From the NCBI RefSeq assembly GCF_900095735.1, contig NZ_FNLO01000006.1:62001-126000 (forward strand): a stretch of DNA of 64,000 nt, given 5' to 3'. The stretch's first letter is position 1, and every line of letters starts with the position of its first letter. The notes under the pieces are model-generated. The model had not been told where the DNA came from and made no database searches. It was given only the letters and a program-made list of their open reading frames with translations. Made by a program: the position numbers and the translations under genes. Positions 34,217 to 44,245 of the stretch are shown piece after piece. The DNA is from Chitinasiproducens palmae (lineage in GTDB: Bacteria > Pseudomonadota > Gammaproteobacteria > Burkholderiales > Burkholderiaceae).

Positions 34217-35818
34217 ATGCAAACAGGCAGGTTCAGGAAAGCGGCCGCAAACGTTCTGGTGGCGACAGCGCTGGTCGCGTCGGCGAGCAGCGGCGTGCAG
34301 GCGGCGCCCGCCGGAAGCCTCAATATCGGCCTCGGCGGCGCCGTTACGACGATCGACCCGCACTTCTTCAATGCCACGCCGAACCAGGTCATTGCGCATT
34401 GCCTGTTCGACCGCCTGACCGAGCGCTCGCCGTCCGGGCGCCTGGAGCCCGGGCTCGCGCTCTCCTGGAAAGCGGTCACGCCGACCGTGTGGGAAATGAA
34501 ACTGCGTCCCAACGTCAAATGGTCGGACGGCAAGCCGTTCACGGCCGACGACGTGCTGTTCACGATCAACCGGGCGCGCAACGTGCCGAACAGCCCCGGA
34601 GGCTTCAGCGGATTCTTGCGCGATATCGCGAAAGCCGAACGAGTCGACGATCTGACGCTGCGACTGGTCACGCCGGCGCCGGCGCCCAACCTGCCGGCAC
34701 AGCTCGCGTTCGTGGCGATTGTCTCGCGTCATGCCGGCGAAGGCGCGTCGACCGACGACTACAACGCGGGCCGCAAGACGATCGGCACCGGGCCGTACAA
34801 ACTGGTGAAATACGTGCCCGGTGATCGCGTCGAACTCGAACGCAACGACGCCTGGTGGGGGCCGAAGCAGCCTTGGCAAACGGTCACGTTCCGGCTGATT
34901 CCGAATCCGGCGGCGCGCGTGAGTGCACTGCTGGCCGGCGGCGTCGACGTGATCGACGACGTACCGCCGGCCGATCTGCCGAACCTCAGCAAGAACAAGG
35001 CTGTGCACGTCGCGTCGATCCCCGGCATGCGGCTCATCTTCCTGGCACTCAACTTCAAGGCCAAGACCGGTTCAAAATGGGCGACCGACACGGACGGAAA
35101 GCCGCTCGCAAAGAATCCGATGCTCGACCGGCGTGTACGGCTTGCACTGTCCGAGAGCATCAATCGCACCGCAATCGCCGATCGGTTGATGCAGAAGACC
35201 GCGGTCGCAACCGGTCAATGGCTGCCACCCGGTGCGTACTCCTACGCGAACAGCGTCAAGGTGCCGCCCTACGACGTCGGCGAGGCGAAGAAGCTGCTCG
35301 CCGAGGCGGGCTTTCCGCAAGGGTTCAAGCTGACGCTGCAGACGCCCAACGACCGCTACCCGAACGACGCCGGTGTCGCGCAGGCAGTCGCGCAAATGTG
35401 GAGTCGCATCGGCGTGCAGACCACGGTCGACGCGCGGCCATGGAACGTCTATCAGCGCGAACGGGACGACTACATGGCGGCCCTCTGGGGTTGGGGCAGC
35501 CCGACGCTCGAAGCGGGATATCTGCTTTCGAACGTGCTCGAGACGCCGGACAAGAGCAAGGGCCATGGCGTGTTCAACTTCGGCAACTACTCGAATCCGC
35601 AGTTGGATAGCCTGACCGACAAGGCAATGTCGACGCTGGACGACGGCACGCGCGAAAAGCTGCTGGTTGAAGCGGTCGAGATGGCCTCGCGAGACGTCGC
35701 GATGATCCCGTTGCTGCAGATGAGCAACTTCTGGGCGACCCGTGTCGGCTACGTCATGACACCCCGCATGGACGAACGCACGTTGCCCATCAACGTGGCG
35801 CCGGAGGCAGCCAAATGA
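34217..35818 (+). CDS. Opp/Dpp-family periplasmic substrate-binding protein
   Basis: A 533-residue family 5 solute-binding protein. The signal peptide MQTGRFRKAAANVLVATALVASASSGVQA is cleaved near AAP. Mature landmarks are IGLGGAVTTIDPHFFNATPNQ, WEMKLRPNVKWSDGKPFTADDVLFTI, and IGTGPYKLVKYVPGDRVELERNDAWWG. It delivers a peptide or similar ligand to the permeases encoded downstream. AAGGAGA precedes the start and the stop overlaps the next gene by 4 bp. It resembles GsiB (glutathione) in family, but the ligand cannot be read from the sequence. Confidence 0.9.
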   Translation: MQTGRFRKAAANVLVATALVASASSGVQAAPAGSLNIGLGGAVTTIDPHFFNATPNQVIAHCLFDRLTERSPSGRLEPGLALSWKAVTPTVWEMKLRPNVKWSDGKPFTADDVLFTINRARNVPNSPGGFSGFLRDIAKAERVDDLTLRLVTPAPAPNLPAQLAFVAIVSRHAGEGASTDDYNAGRKTIGTGPYKLVKYVPGDRVELERNDAWWGPKQPWQTVTFRLIPNPAARVSALLAGGVDVIDDVPPADLPNLSKNKAVHVASIPGMRLIFLALNFKAKTGSKWATDTDGKPLAKNPMLDRRVRLALSESINRTAIADRLMQKTAVATGQWLPPGAYSYANSVKVPPYDVGEAKKLLAEAGFPQGFKLTLQTPNDRYPNDAGVAQAVAQMWSRIGVQTTVDARPWNVYQRERDDYMAALWGWGSPTLEAGYLLSNVLETPDKSKGHGVFNFGNYSNPQLDSLTDKAMSTLDDGTREKLLVEAVEMASRDVAMIPLLQMSNFWATRVGYVMTPRMDERTLPINVAPEAAK

Positions 35819-37203
35819 CGCCGGGCAACGACGCGGTGATCGATGCGCTGCTGGCGCGTGAAGGGGAAATCGTCGAACGGCTGAACGCCTTGCTGCGCAT
35901 TCCGACGGTGGGCGCCGATCCGGCGTGCGCGGGCGCCATGCAGCAGGCCAGGGCCCTGCTCGTCAGCCGGCTCGAGTCATTCGGCTTGGAGAACGTGCAA
36001 CTGCTCGACGGCGGCGGCGAGCCAGCCGTTTACGGCGAGTGGTTGCACGCACCGGGCCAGCCGACCTACATGATCTACGGCCACTACGATGTGCAGCCGG
36101 CCGACCCGATTGATGCCTGGACCTCGCCGCCATTCGAACCGACCGTGCGCGACGGCTGCCTGTTCGCGCGCGGCGCGTCGGACGTCAAGGGGTCGACGAC
36201 GATCGCCATCGAGACCGTCGGGCAGTTTCTGGCGACCGAGGGCGCCTGTCCGGTCAACATCAAGATCTTCCTGGAAGGCGAAGAGGAAACCGGCAGCCCA
36301 TCGCTGCGTGCGATCGTGGCCAAATACCGCGACCTGCTGCGTAGCGACGGCGTACTGTCCGCGGACGGCGGGCGGGCCAGCCGCACCGTGGCAACGGTCA
36401 ACACCGGCGCCCGCGGCAATGCCAAGCTGGAGTTCAGCCTCTGTACAGCTTCGACAGACCTGCACTCGGGCCGCTACGGCGGTGCGGTGCGCAATGCGCT
36501 GCACGAGATGGCGCGCCTCGTCGCGACGCTGCACGACGACGCAGGGAACGTGGCCGTGCGCGATTTCGACATCGACGCCCTGCCGCTGACCGGTCGTCAG
36601 CGGGAGGACACGGCGGCCTTCCCGTTCGACGAGAACGCCTTCTTCGAGGACGTCGGGGCAAGTCCTGCAGGCGAAACCGGCTACACGACCCGGGAGCGGA
36701 TTACCTTGCGTCCGGCGCTCGACGTCAACGGCATGTGGGGCGGCTACACCGGCAGCGGTTCCAAGACCGTGATTCCAGCTAAAGCGCACGCCAAGCTGTC
36801 GGTACGGGTCGTCGCTGGACAAGACCCGGATCGCGTGATCGGTGCCGTTAGACAGCACCTCGAGCACCACTGCCCCTCCGGCGTCACGCTCACCATCGAT
36901 CACATCGGCGGTGCATCCCCCGCCTCGACACTGGCCGCCGACAGCCCCATGGTCGCGGCCGCCGAACGTGTCCTGCTGACGCAGATGGGACAACGCGCGA
37001 TCCACGTGCGCCTGGGCGCGAGCGTTCCGATCACCGCAATCTTTCAGGAAATGCTAGGCATTGGCACACTGATGTTCGGCTACAACCTGCCGGACGAACC
37101 GGTGCACGCGCCCGACGAATTCTTTCGAATGGAATCGATCGGTCTCGGTCTCAAGGGTTGGACCCTGCTGTTGCGTGAACTGCGCGGGACGGCCCCCCGA
37201 TGA
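35815..37203 (+). CDS. M20-family metallopeptidase (dipeptidase)
   Basis: A 462-residue M20 peptidase without a signal peptide. Zinc ligands are visible in YMIYGHYDVQPADP (His and Asp), FARGASDVKGS and LEGEEETGSPSL (EE catalytic pair). The lid domain (about 200-330) contains ASTDLHSGRYGGAVRNALHEMARL, and DEPVHAPDEFF holds the last ligand. It would split the dipeptide, for example Cys-Gly after GGT action, in the cytoplasm. It overlaps both neighbours by 4 bp. Confidence 0.9.
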   Translation: MTPGNDAVIDALLAREGEIVERLNALLRIPTVGADPACAGAMQQARALLVSRLESFGLENVQLLDGGGEPAVYGEWLHAPGQPTYMIYGHYDVQPADPIDAWTSPPFEPTVRDGCLFARGASDVKGSTTIAIETVGQFLATEGACPVNIKIFLEGEEETGSPSLRAIVAKYRDLLRSDGVLSADGGRASRTVATVNTGARGNAKLEFSLCTASTDLHSGRYGGAVRNALHEMARLVATLHDDAGNVAVRDFDIDALPLTGRQREDTAAFPFDENAFFEDVGASPAGETGYTTRERITLRPALDVNGMWGGYTGSGSKTVIPAKAHAKLSVRVVAGQDPDRVIGAVRQHLEHHCPSGVTLTIDHIGGASPASTLAADSPMVAAAERVLLTQMGQRAIHVRLGASVPITAIFQEMLGIGTLMFGYNLPDEPVHAPDEFFRMESIGLGLKGWTLLLRELRGTAPR

Positions 37204-38177
37204 TTTCGTGGATCGGCCGGCGCGTCGTACAGGCGCTGTTCGTCGTGATCGCGATGTCGGCGATCGTGTTCGTCGGTGTCAACGTCATCGGCGACCCGGT
37301 ACAGGTTCTCGTGCCGCCCGACGCGACGCAGGCAGAACGGCTGGCACTGATTCACCAGTTCGGCCTCGACCAGCCGATCGGGCGCCAGTACCTGGCCTTT
37401 GCCGCAGCCGCGCTGCATGGCGATTTCGGGCGCAGCTTCGTGTTCGGACAACCGGCCATGCACGTCATTCTCGAACGCATGCCGGCGACGCTCGAACTCG
37501 CGGTAAGCGCGACCTTGCTTGCCGTCGTCATCGGAATCCCACTCGGCCTGTATGCCGGCCTCAGGCCCCGATCGACGATGGCACGCACGATCATGGGCGG
37601 CTCGATTCTGGGCTTTTCGCTGCCGACGTTCTGGGTTGGACTGCTGCTGATCATGGTGTTCTCCGTTCAGCTGGGCTGGCTGCCGGCCAGCGGACGTGGC
37701 CAGACCAGCCTGCTGTTCGGCGTCCAATGGTCGTTTCTGACGTGGGACGGCCTGCACCATCTGCTGCTGCCGTCGGTCAATCTGGCGTTGTTCCAGATCT
37801 CGCTGATGATCCGACTCGTTCGCGCTGGCGTACGCGAAACGATGCCGCAGGAGTTCATCAAGTTCGCGCGCGCGAAAGGTTTGACGGAAACGCGCGTGAT
37901 CGGCGTGCACGTGCTGAAGAACATCATGATTCCGGTAGTGACGGTGATCGGGCTCGAGTTTGGTTCCGTGATCGCGTTCTCGGTGGTGACCGAAAGCATC
38001 TTTGGCTGGCCCGGCATGGGCAAGCTGATCATCGACAGCATCAATCAACTGGACCGGCCATTGATCGTCGCCTACCTGATCATCGTGGTTGCCTTCTTCG
38101 TCACGATCAATCTCATCGTCGATCTGTTGTACACCGCACTGGACCCACGCGTGCGGCTCGAAGGCCGAGGCAACTGA
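37200..38177 (+). CDS. ABC permease, DppB/OppB/GsiC type
   Basis: A 325-residue inner-membrane protein with six hydrophobic segments. The opening MISWIGRRVVQALFVVIAMSAIVF is typical of DppB. The EAA loop, RAGVRETMPQEFIKFARAKGLTETRVIGVHVLKN, contacts the ATPase. It overlaps the M20 peptidase gene by 4 bp and precedes its partner permease by 3 bp. Confidence 0.92.
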   Translation: MISWIGRRVVQALFVVIAMSAIVFVGVNVIGDPVQVLVPPDATQAERLALIHQFGLDQPIGRQYLAFAAAALHGDFGRSFVFGQPAMHVILERMPATLELAVSATLLAVVIGIPLGLYAGLRPRSTMARTIMGGSILGFSLPTFWVGLLLIMVFSVQLGWLPASGRGQTSLLFGVQWSFLTWDGLHHLLLPSVNLALFQISLMIRLVRAGVRETMPQEFIKFARAKGLTETRVIGVHVLKNIMIPVVTVIGLEFGSVIAFSVVTESIFGWPGMGKLIIDSINQLDRPLIVAYLIIVVAFFVTINLIVDLLYTALDPRVRLEGRGN

Positions 38178-38180
38178 CCC

Positions 38181-39107
38181 ATGGAACCCGCTATCAGCCC
38201 GGTGTCGGACTCGCAGCGTGCGCTCGGCGCGCCGGAAACGCCATGGCGTCGCTTCTATCGCGCCTTTACCGGCTCGAAGCTCGCGGTTGCCGGCCTCGTG
38301 TTGTTCGTCGCCATTGCGTTGATCGCGGTTTTCGCGCCGCTCCTTGCGGCACAGAACCCGTACGACCTCGCTCAGCTCGACGTCCTTGACGGACGGATGA
38401 AACCGCTCACGAAGGCGAGCTCGGGCGCGCTGACCTACTGGCTCGGAACGGACGATCAAGGTCGTGACATCCTCTCCGGCATCTTCTACGGTTTGCGGAT
38501 CTCGCTGAGCGTCGGGCTCGTGTCCGCGTTCATCGGGGCGCTGATCGGCTCGTCCCTCGGTTTGACCGCCGCGTATTTCGGCAGGCGCGTGGATTCGGTC
38601 ATCATGCGCCTGGTCGATCTCCAACTGTCGTTTCCGACAATCCTGATCGCGCTGATGATTCTCGCCTTCCTCGGCAAAGGGGTCGTCAATGTCGTGATCG
38701 CGCTGGTCATCGCCGAGTGGGCCGCGTACGCCCGCACTGCCCGCGGCGCGGCGCTGGTCGAGCGACACAAGGAGTATGTGGAAGCCGCGGAAGCGCTGGC
38801 CATCCCGTCGGCGAAGATCATTTTCCGCCACTTGCTGCCGAACTGCCTGCCGCCGCTGATCGTGATTGCTACCGTGCAGGTGGCGCGTGCGATCGCGCTC
38901 GAGGCGACGCTGTCGTTTCTCGGCGTCGGCGTGCCGGTCACCGAACCGAGCCTGGGACTGCTGATCGCAAACGGCTATCAATACATGCTTTCGGGAGAGT
39001 ATTGGATCAGCTTCTTCCCCGGCATCGCGCTGCTGCTGGTGATCGTGTCGATCAATCTGATCGGCGACCAGTTGCGCGACGTGCTCAATCCGCGAGGTCA
39101 GGAGTGA
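38181..39107 (+). CDS. ABC permease, DppC/OppC/GsiD type
   Basis: A 308-residue inner-membrane protein. The cytoplasmic N-terminus is followed by a first helix (GSKLAVAGLVLFVAIALIAVFAPLL) and the HWLGTDDQGRDI-like DppC signature YWLGTDDQGRDILSGIFYG. The EAA loop is RHKEYVEAAEALAIPSAKIIFRHLLPN. It pairs with the preceding permease. Its stop codon overlaps the GTG of the ATPase gene. Confidence 0.92.
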   Translation: MEPAISPVSDSQRALGAPETPWRRFYRAFTGSKLAVAGLVLFVAIALIAVFAPLLAAQNPYDLAQLDVLDGRMKPLTKASSGALTYWLGTDDQGRDILSGIFYGLRISLSVGLVSAFIGALIGSSLGLTAAYFGRRVDSVIMRLVDLQLSFPTILIALMILAFLGKGVVNVVIALVIAEWAAYARTARGAALVERHKEYVEAAEALAIPSAKIIFRHLLPNCLPPLIVIATVQVARAIALEATLSFLGVGVPVTEPSLGLLIANGYQYMLSGEYWISFFPGIALLLVIVSINLIGDQLRDVLNPRGQE

Positions 39108-40117
39108 CAGACATCATCGATCAACACGCCCCTCCGCGCAGCGACGTGGTACTCGACGTGCGGGGGCTGAAGACCTGGTTTCCGACGCGCGCGGGAGAAG
39201 TGAAGGCGGTCGACGAGGTCTCGTTCTCGCTGACGCGTGGCCGCGTGCTGGGGCTGGTCGGCGAATCGGGCTCGGGCAAATCCGTCACCGGCTTTTCGAT
39301 CATGGGACAACTCGAGCCGCCCGGCCGCGTAGTCGAAGGATCGATTCTGTTCGGCGGTCGCGATCTGACCACGCTCGATCGAGAGTCGATGCGACGTCTG
39401 CGCGGCAAGCGCATCGCGATGATCTTCCAGGACCCGATGATGACGCTCAACCCGGTTCTGAAGGTTGGCACGCAGATGATCGAAGCGATCCTGGCGCACG
39501 ACCAGGTATCGAAGGCACAAGCACGCGAGCGTTCGACGGCTGCGTTGGCCGCCGTCGGCATTCCCAGCCCGGCGGAACGGCTTTCCGCCTACCCGCATCA
39601 ATTGTCCGGCGGCATGCGGCAGCGCGTCGCCATCGCGATCGCGTTGTTGCATCGTCCCGAGCTGATCATCGCCGACGAGCCGACGACCGCGCTCGACGTG
39701 ACGATACAGGCTCAGATCATTGCGCAGGTGCAACGGCTGGTGCGGGAGCTTGGCATGACGCTGATCTGGATCACGCATGATCTTTCCGTGGTATCGCGCC
39801 TCGCCGACGACGTCGCGGTGATGTACGCGGGACGGATTGTCGAGTATGGCAAGGCCGAGGATGTGCTGAATGCACCGCGTCACCGCTACACGGTTGGACT
39901 GATCGAGTCGGTCCCGAGCCGCAATCGCCCGGGAGAGCGGCTCAGGCAGATCGACGGAATCACGCCGAGCCTACTCGCGCTACCGACGGGCTGCGCATTC
40001 CGGACCCGTTGTGACGCGGCGGATGCGCAATGTGCCGCGGCACAGCCGTTGCGGACCCATGGCACGCATTCGCACCGATGCTGCCATCCGGTGGCCGCGC
40101 ACGAGGCGCTGCGATGA
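39104..40117 (+). CDS. ABC ATPase, DppD/OppD type
   Basis: A 337-residue ATPase. The start is GTG at 39104, inside the overlap with the permease stop and preceded by AGGAG-like sequence. Walker A is GESGSGKSVTG, the Q-loop is FQDPMMTLNPV, the signature is LSGGMRQRV and Walker B is LIIADEPTTALDV. The C-terminal oligopeptide extension contains the Cys-rich GCAFRTRCDAADAQC segment that carries an Fe-S-like cluster in relatives. Confidence 0.92.
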   Translation: MTDIIDQHAPPRSDVVLDVRGLKTWFPTRAGEVKAVDEVSFSLTRGRVLGLVGESGSGKSVTGFSIMGQLEPPGRVVEGSILFGGRDLTTLDRESMRRLRGKRIAMIFQDPMMTLNPVLKVGTQMIEAILAHDQVSKAQARERSTAALAAVGIPSPAERLSAYPHQLSGGMRQRVAIAIALLHRPELIIADEPTTALDVTIQAQIIAQVQRLVRELGMTLIWITHDLSVVSRLADDVAVMYAGRIVEYGKAEDVLNAPRHRYTVGLIESVPSRNRPGERLRQIDGITPSLLALPTGCAFRTRCDAADAQCAAAQPLRTHGTHSHRCCHPVAAHEALR

Positions 40118-41175
40118 ATACGACCAGCGAGGCCGGATCCGATCTGCAAGCCGCTGCCGCTTGCGGCGCGCGGCGCGCCGAGGTACCGATCGTCGAAATG
40201 CAGGACGTCAGCAAGGTGTTCGCGCCCCGATTGGGGCTGATCGAAAAAGGTGTCACGAAACTGGGGCTGGCTCGGCCCGCGCCCGCCGTGCATGCGGTGC
40301 AGGGCGTCAGCCTTGCGCTTCGCAAGGGTCGCGTGCTCGGACTGGTCGGCGAATCAGGTTGCGGCAAGTCGACGCTCGGCCGCATCGCGGCGGGCATTCT
40401 GCCTGTCTCGTCCGGCCGACTGATGTGGCACGGCGAGGATGTCGCGCACATGTCGGCCAAGCAACGCCGACGCGGCCGGCTGCGCACGCAGATGGTGTTC
40501 CAGAACCCCTTCGCCGCGCTCAACCCGCGAATGCGCGTCAGCGATATCGTCGGCGAGGCACCGCGCCAGCACGGCCTGATCGATGGCCCGGTGGCACCGT
40601 ATGTCGATGAGCAACTCAGACGTGCCGGTCTCGATCCATCATTGAAGGATCGCTATCCGCATCAGTTCTCCGGCGGCCAGCGCCAGCGCATCGGCATTGC
40701 ACGCGCGCTCGCGGTCAAGCCGGACGTGCTGATTTGTGACGAAGCGGTGGCGGCGCTCGACGTGTCGATTCAGGCGCAGATCGTCAATCTTTTCATGTCA
40801 CTTCGTGAGCGCCTTGACCTGACGTACCTTTTTATCAGCCATGATCTTGGCATCGTGCGCCATCTGTCGGATGACGTCGCCATCATGTATCTCGGCCGGG
40901 TGATCGAGGAAGCACCGGCGCATGAGATCTTCTCTCATGCCAATCATCCGTATACGCGGCTGCTTCTGGAGGAAATGCCGCGCATCGACACCAAGAACCG
41001 TACCTTCCCACTGGTGCAGGGCGACTTGCCCAGTCCGTTGGCACCGCCCAGCGGCTGCCATTTCCATCCTCGATGCCCATTCGCGTTTGCCCGGTGCAGG
41101 ACGGAGAAGCCGCTTCTCAAGGAAGTACAGGCCGGACACTGGAGCGCCTGTCACTTGAACGACCAGGGAAGTTGA
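40114..41175 (+). CDS. ABC ATPase, DppF/OppF type
   Basis: A 353-residue partner ATPase. Walker A is [11 protein letters not shown], the signature is [15 protein letters not shown], and Walker B reads [13 protein letters not shown], where the usual Pro after DE is Ala. The D-loop Asp is kept. The N-terminal region is longer than usual, with an insert (about residues 40-60) containing [13 protein letters not shown]. The C-terminal Cys motif [15 protein letters not shown] is present. It is the last gene of the operon that starts at ggt, overlapping its neighbour by 4 bp. Confidence 0.9.
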   Translation: MNTTSEAGSDLQAAAACGARRAEVPIVEMQDVSKVFAPRLGLIEKGVTKLGLARPAPAVHAVQGVSLALRKGRVLGLVGESGCGKSTLGRIAAGILPVSSGRLMWHGEDVAHMSAKQRRRGRLRTQMVFQNPFAALNPRMRVSDIVGEAPRQHGLIDGPVAPYVDEQLRRAGLDPSLKDRYPHQFSGGQRQRIGIARALAVKPDVLICDEAVAALDVSIQAQIVNLFMSLRERLDLTYLFISHDLGIVRHLSDDVAIMYLGRVIEEAPAHEIFSHANHPYTRLLLEEMPRIDTKNRTFPLVQGDLPSPLAPPSGCHFHPRCPFAFARCRTEKPLLKEVQAGHWSACHLNDQGS

Positions 41176-41472
41176 CGCAGGCCGCACAGCCGTCACGGCC
41201 GGCCGCGCCGGTGGCGGAAGCGTTGCCGACAAATGCTTTCGAATCGCTCTCGCGCCGGCGCCGGCGCCGGCACTATCGGGTGCCACCGCGCGTCCAGCGC
41301 GCCAGCGCGAGGGCAGACGCCGCATGGCTCGGCACACGGCCGCGTCGACGAATCTACGCCGTACACGATATGGTTCGGCGACACGCCGCCCAAGCCCCCT
41401 GGCAGCAGCGCCCGACGCGTTCGCTCAAGCCGGCGTTCGCTCAAGCCGGCGTTCGACCGCGCCAGCCAGGGC

Positions 41473-42783
41473 CTAGGGCCGCCGTCGGCTGTTCACCAGC
41501 GCTTTCGGCACAGAGAGCACCAGCGCACCGCCCACCACCAGGCTGACCGAGAGCGCCAGCACGCCGGAGCCCGCCGAACCGGTTGCCTCCTTGACGAGCC
41601 CGATGAGTGCGGGGCTGACCACGCCAGAAATGCTGCCCACCGAATTGGCCAACGCCAGCCCCGCGGCAGCGGCGGCGCCACCCAGGAACGCGGGCGGGAT
41701 CACCCAGAATTGAGAGATGGTGGTCATCACGCCCATCGTGCCTATCGTCAACGCGATCATCGCCAGCAAGGTCGAATTCGCGAACCAGACACTCATCGTC
41801 AAACCCGCCGCCGCAACCAGCCCGGGGACGATCAGATGCCATCGTCGTTCCCCGGTGCGGTCCGAACTATGGCTGACCAGCACCATGGCCACGGCACCCG
41901 CCGCATAGGGGATCGCGGTCAACAGACCGACGTGGAGCGGGTCGGCAACCCCACTCGACTTGATGAGCGTGGGCAGCCAGAAGCTGACGCCGTACAAGCC
42001 CATCGTGTAGAAGAAATAGATGCCGCTGACCAGCAACACTTTCGGGTTGATCAAGCCATCCCTCGTCGAGTGCAGACCATTCTCCGGTTGCTCGCGCCGG
42101 AGCGCGCTTTCGATCGTTGCCTTCTGCGGTTCGGTCAACCACTTCGCGTCGGCGACCCGATCATCGAGGTAGAAGAACGCCACCAAGCCGAGCACTGCGG
42201 TCGGAACGCCCTCCATCAGAAACAGCCACTGCCAGCCCGCGAAACCATGCGACCCATTCATCGCCGTCATGATCCATCCGGAGATCGGGCCGCCGAGCAC
42301 GCCGGACATCGGAATCCCGGTCATGAACAACGCGGTTACCTTCGAACGTCGCGACGCGGGAAACCACATCGTCAGGTACAGAACGATGGCTGGAAAAAAG
42401 CCCGCCTCCGCGACGCCCAGGAAGAAACGCATGACATAGAACATCGTCGGCGTCGACACGAACATCATCGCGGCCGAGATCAGCCCCCAGGTGACCATGA
42501 TTCTCGCAATCCAACGGCGCGGACCGACCCGAAGCAGCAACAGGTTGCTCGGCACTTCGAAGAGCAGATACCCGACGAAGAACACGCTCGCACCGAAGCC
42601 GTACACCGCTTCGCTGAAGCCGAGATCGCTGAGCATCTGCAGTTTCGCGAATGCGACGTTGATCCGGTCAAGGTACGCGAACAGATAGCAAACGAACAGG
42701 AAGGGAATCAGGCGCCACGCCGCTTTGGTGAAAACCGGCGTGTCCGCGCCTTCCACATAGGTGGCAGGGATGTGAGAACTCAC
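41473..42783 (-). CDS. MFS permease, ACS family (aromatic/organic acid uptake)
   Basis: A 436-residue 12-helix MFS protein. The probable start is GTG 42783, with AGGAGA 6 bases upstream; an ATG at 42807 would include that ribosome site in the coding region. FVCYLFAYLDRINVAFAKLQM is the ACS signature, and FPAIVLYLTMWFPASRRSK is typical of phthalate/4-hydroxyphenylacetate-type permeases. It is the last gene of the leftward oxygenase operon, so it probably imports the aromatic acid attacked by the Rieske oxygenase. Confidence 0.87.
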   Translation of the reverse strand: MSSHIPATYVEGADTPVFTKAAWRLIPFLFVCYLFAYLDRINVAFAKLQMLSDLGFSEAVYGFGASVFFVGYLLFEVPSNLLLLRVGPRRWIARIMVTWGLISAAMMFVSTPTMFYVMRFFLGVAEAGFFPAIVLYLTMWFPASRRSKVTALFMTGIPMSGVLGGPISGWIMTAMNGSHGFAGWQWLFLMEGVPTAVLGLVAFFYLDDRVADAKWLTEPQKATIESALRREQPENGLHSTRDGLINPKVLLVSGIYFFYTMGLYGVSFWLPTLIKSSGVADPLHVGLLTAIPYAAGAVAMVLVSHSSDRTGERRWHLIVPGLVAAAGLTMSVWFANSTLLAMIALTIGTMGVMTTISQFWVIPPAFLGGAAAAAGLALANSVGSISGVVSPALIGLVKEATGSAGSGVLALSVSLVVGGALVLSVPKALVNSRRRP

Positions 42784-42901
42784 GTTTTGTCTCCTGGGGA
42801 CCTGCATGTATCGGCGCGTGCCCTTTTTCGGGCATTCTTTCGCCGGTTTTACCCGCGACTCGCTGGCAAGCGACGTACGCGGGTTGGCACAACGGAGCGT
42901 C

Positions 42902-43756
42902 TCAGTCGAACATGTCTGTCTGGCTCACGACCAGGTCGTTCCAGATGGTCTGAAAATGCAGCCAGCCGATATAGTCGCTGCCGACGTGCTCGCGGCTGTA
43001 GCGCGCCCGTTCCGGCGTCACTTCCCTCGGCGTGAGACCGGTGGCTTCAATCATCAATTGCTGCTGGCAGCAGCGCTCGAGGGCGATGAACCAGAACGCC
43101 GCCGAATCGATGCTGTGCCGGCTTGCGGTGAGAAGGCCATGATTCTGATGAATCGCTGCCTTCACACCTTTGAAAGCGTTCGCGACCTTGTTGCCGCCCT
43201 TCACTTCGACGGCGACCTTGCCAGCCTCGTCGCCAATGACGACGTGGTCCTCGAAGAACGCGGCCGCATCCTGCGAGATCGGCGCGAGCGGGCGGCCCAG
43301 AGAAGCGAAGGCGGTGCCATATGTCGTATGCGCGTGACACATCGCGACGATGTCCGGGTGCTGTTGGTGCACGGCCGCGTGCAGGACGAAGCCGGCGCGG
43401 TTGATCGCGTACTCGCCTTCGACCACCGTACCGTTGTGATCGGCACAGATGAGATTCGACAGCTTGACCTGCGAAAAATGCACCGCCATCGGATTCGTCC
43501 AATACAAACCTGGGTTCTCTGGATCGCGTACGGTCAAATGCCCTGCAAAGCCATAGTCATAGCCCTGCAGCGCGAAAGCGCGGCAGGCGGCCACCAAGCG
43601 TTCCTTCAGATATCTGCGATGCTCGGCGAAGTTGGCAAAGTCGGGTTGTCGCGGAAAAATCAGCCCGTCCTGCTCCGGTTCGTAGATCGACACCTTTCCC
43701 GCTTTGACGATGGGCGCGGCCTGGACTTCTGCTTGCGGCTCGGCAACTGTTGACAT
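42902..43756 (-). CDS. Class II aldolase/adducin-family protein, possible decarboxylase
   Basis: A 284-residue class II aldolase fold protein. The zinc ligands are visible in AMCHAHTTYGTAFASLG (HAH) and AAIHQNHGLLTAS, with AGHLTVRDPENPGLYW upstream. Start 43756 is preceded by AAGGAG. Besides aldolases, this family includes decarboxylases of dihydroxylated aromatic acids. Its place next to an aromatic oxygenase makes a decarboxylase or ring-side-chain lyase role reasonable. The reaction itself is inferred, not shown. Confidence 0.85.
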   Translation of the reverse strand: MSTVAEPQAEVQAAPIVKAGKVSIYEPEQDGLIFPRQPDFANFAEHRRYLKERLVAACRAFALQGYDYGFAGHLTVRDPENPGLYWTNPMAVHFSQVKLSNLICADHNGTVVEGEYAINRAGFVLHAAVHQQHPDIVAMCHAHTTYGTAFASLGRPLAPISQDAAAFFEDHVVIGDEAGKVAVEVKGGNKVANAFKGVKAAIHQNHGLLTASRHSIDSAAFWFIALERCCQQQLMIEATGLTPREVTPERARYSREHVGSDYIGWLHFQTIWNDLVVSQTDMFD

Positions 43757-43963
43757 GAAAGACTCCTTCGATTGATAGGGAACCACGTGAAACGAGCGCA
43801 CTTGAAGACGCCTCCCGAGGCGGCACCAGACGCGCCGTCAGCATCGGTCGGGCCGAATGGGGCAGTGCATTGATCCTCCGGAAGCGAAGAAAACGGTAAA
43901 AAGACTCGAAAATGCAGGTAAGAAAGGTACGGTCAGGCCTGGCATGCCTATTCCAAGTAGTGC

Positions 43964-44245
43964 TTAGCAGATGAGCGGCTTGACGAATCGGCAACCGACC
44001 ATCGATAGGAAGCCTGGCGCTCCGGCGACTCGCCGGTTCGCCGTCATCATGACGTCAGTCGTGTCGACACACGTCGGGTCCCTGCCGGTGCGGCCTGCCG
44101 AGGGCTGCTCGCGCCGCTGCCGCCGCCGACCGCACTGGCATGGGCCGGCAGCGCACCGCGTCTTGTCGACCACCTGGCGCGCCGTGCCATCGGCCCCGCC
44201 CACGCCCGCGTAGGACGCCGTCCCGTCGCCCAGCTTCGTTGCCAT
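43964..44245 (-). CDS. Doubtful small ORF with strong ribosome site
   Basis: A 93-residue frame beginning MATKLGDGTASYAGVG, preceded by GGAGGT five bases before the ATG, the best Shine-Dalgarno match in the area. It lies in the 597-base gap of the oxygenase operon between the reductase and aldolase genes. The rest of the product is Arg/Cys-rich and resembles no family I know. It could be a real small gene, the surviving 5' end of a deleted gene, or chance. Confidence 0.25.
   Translation of the reverse strand: MATKLGDGTASYAGVGGADGTARQVVDKTRCAAGPCQCGRRRQRREQPSAGRTGRDPTCVDTTDVMMTANRRVAGAPGFLSMVGCRFVKPLIC

Noticed and set aside
37080-38981. A 633-codon frame antisense to the two ABC permeases
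   Set aside because: Spans two separate well-supported permease genes on the other strand; hydrophilic low-complexity product.
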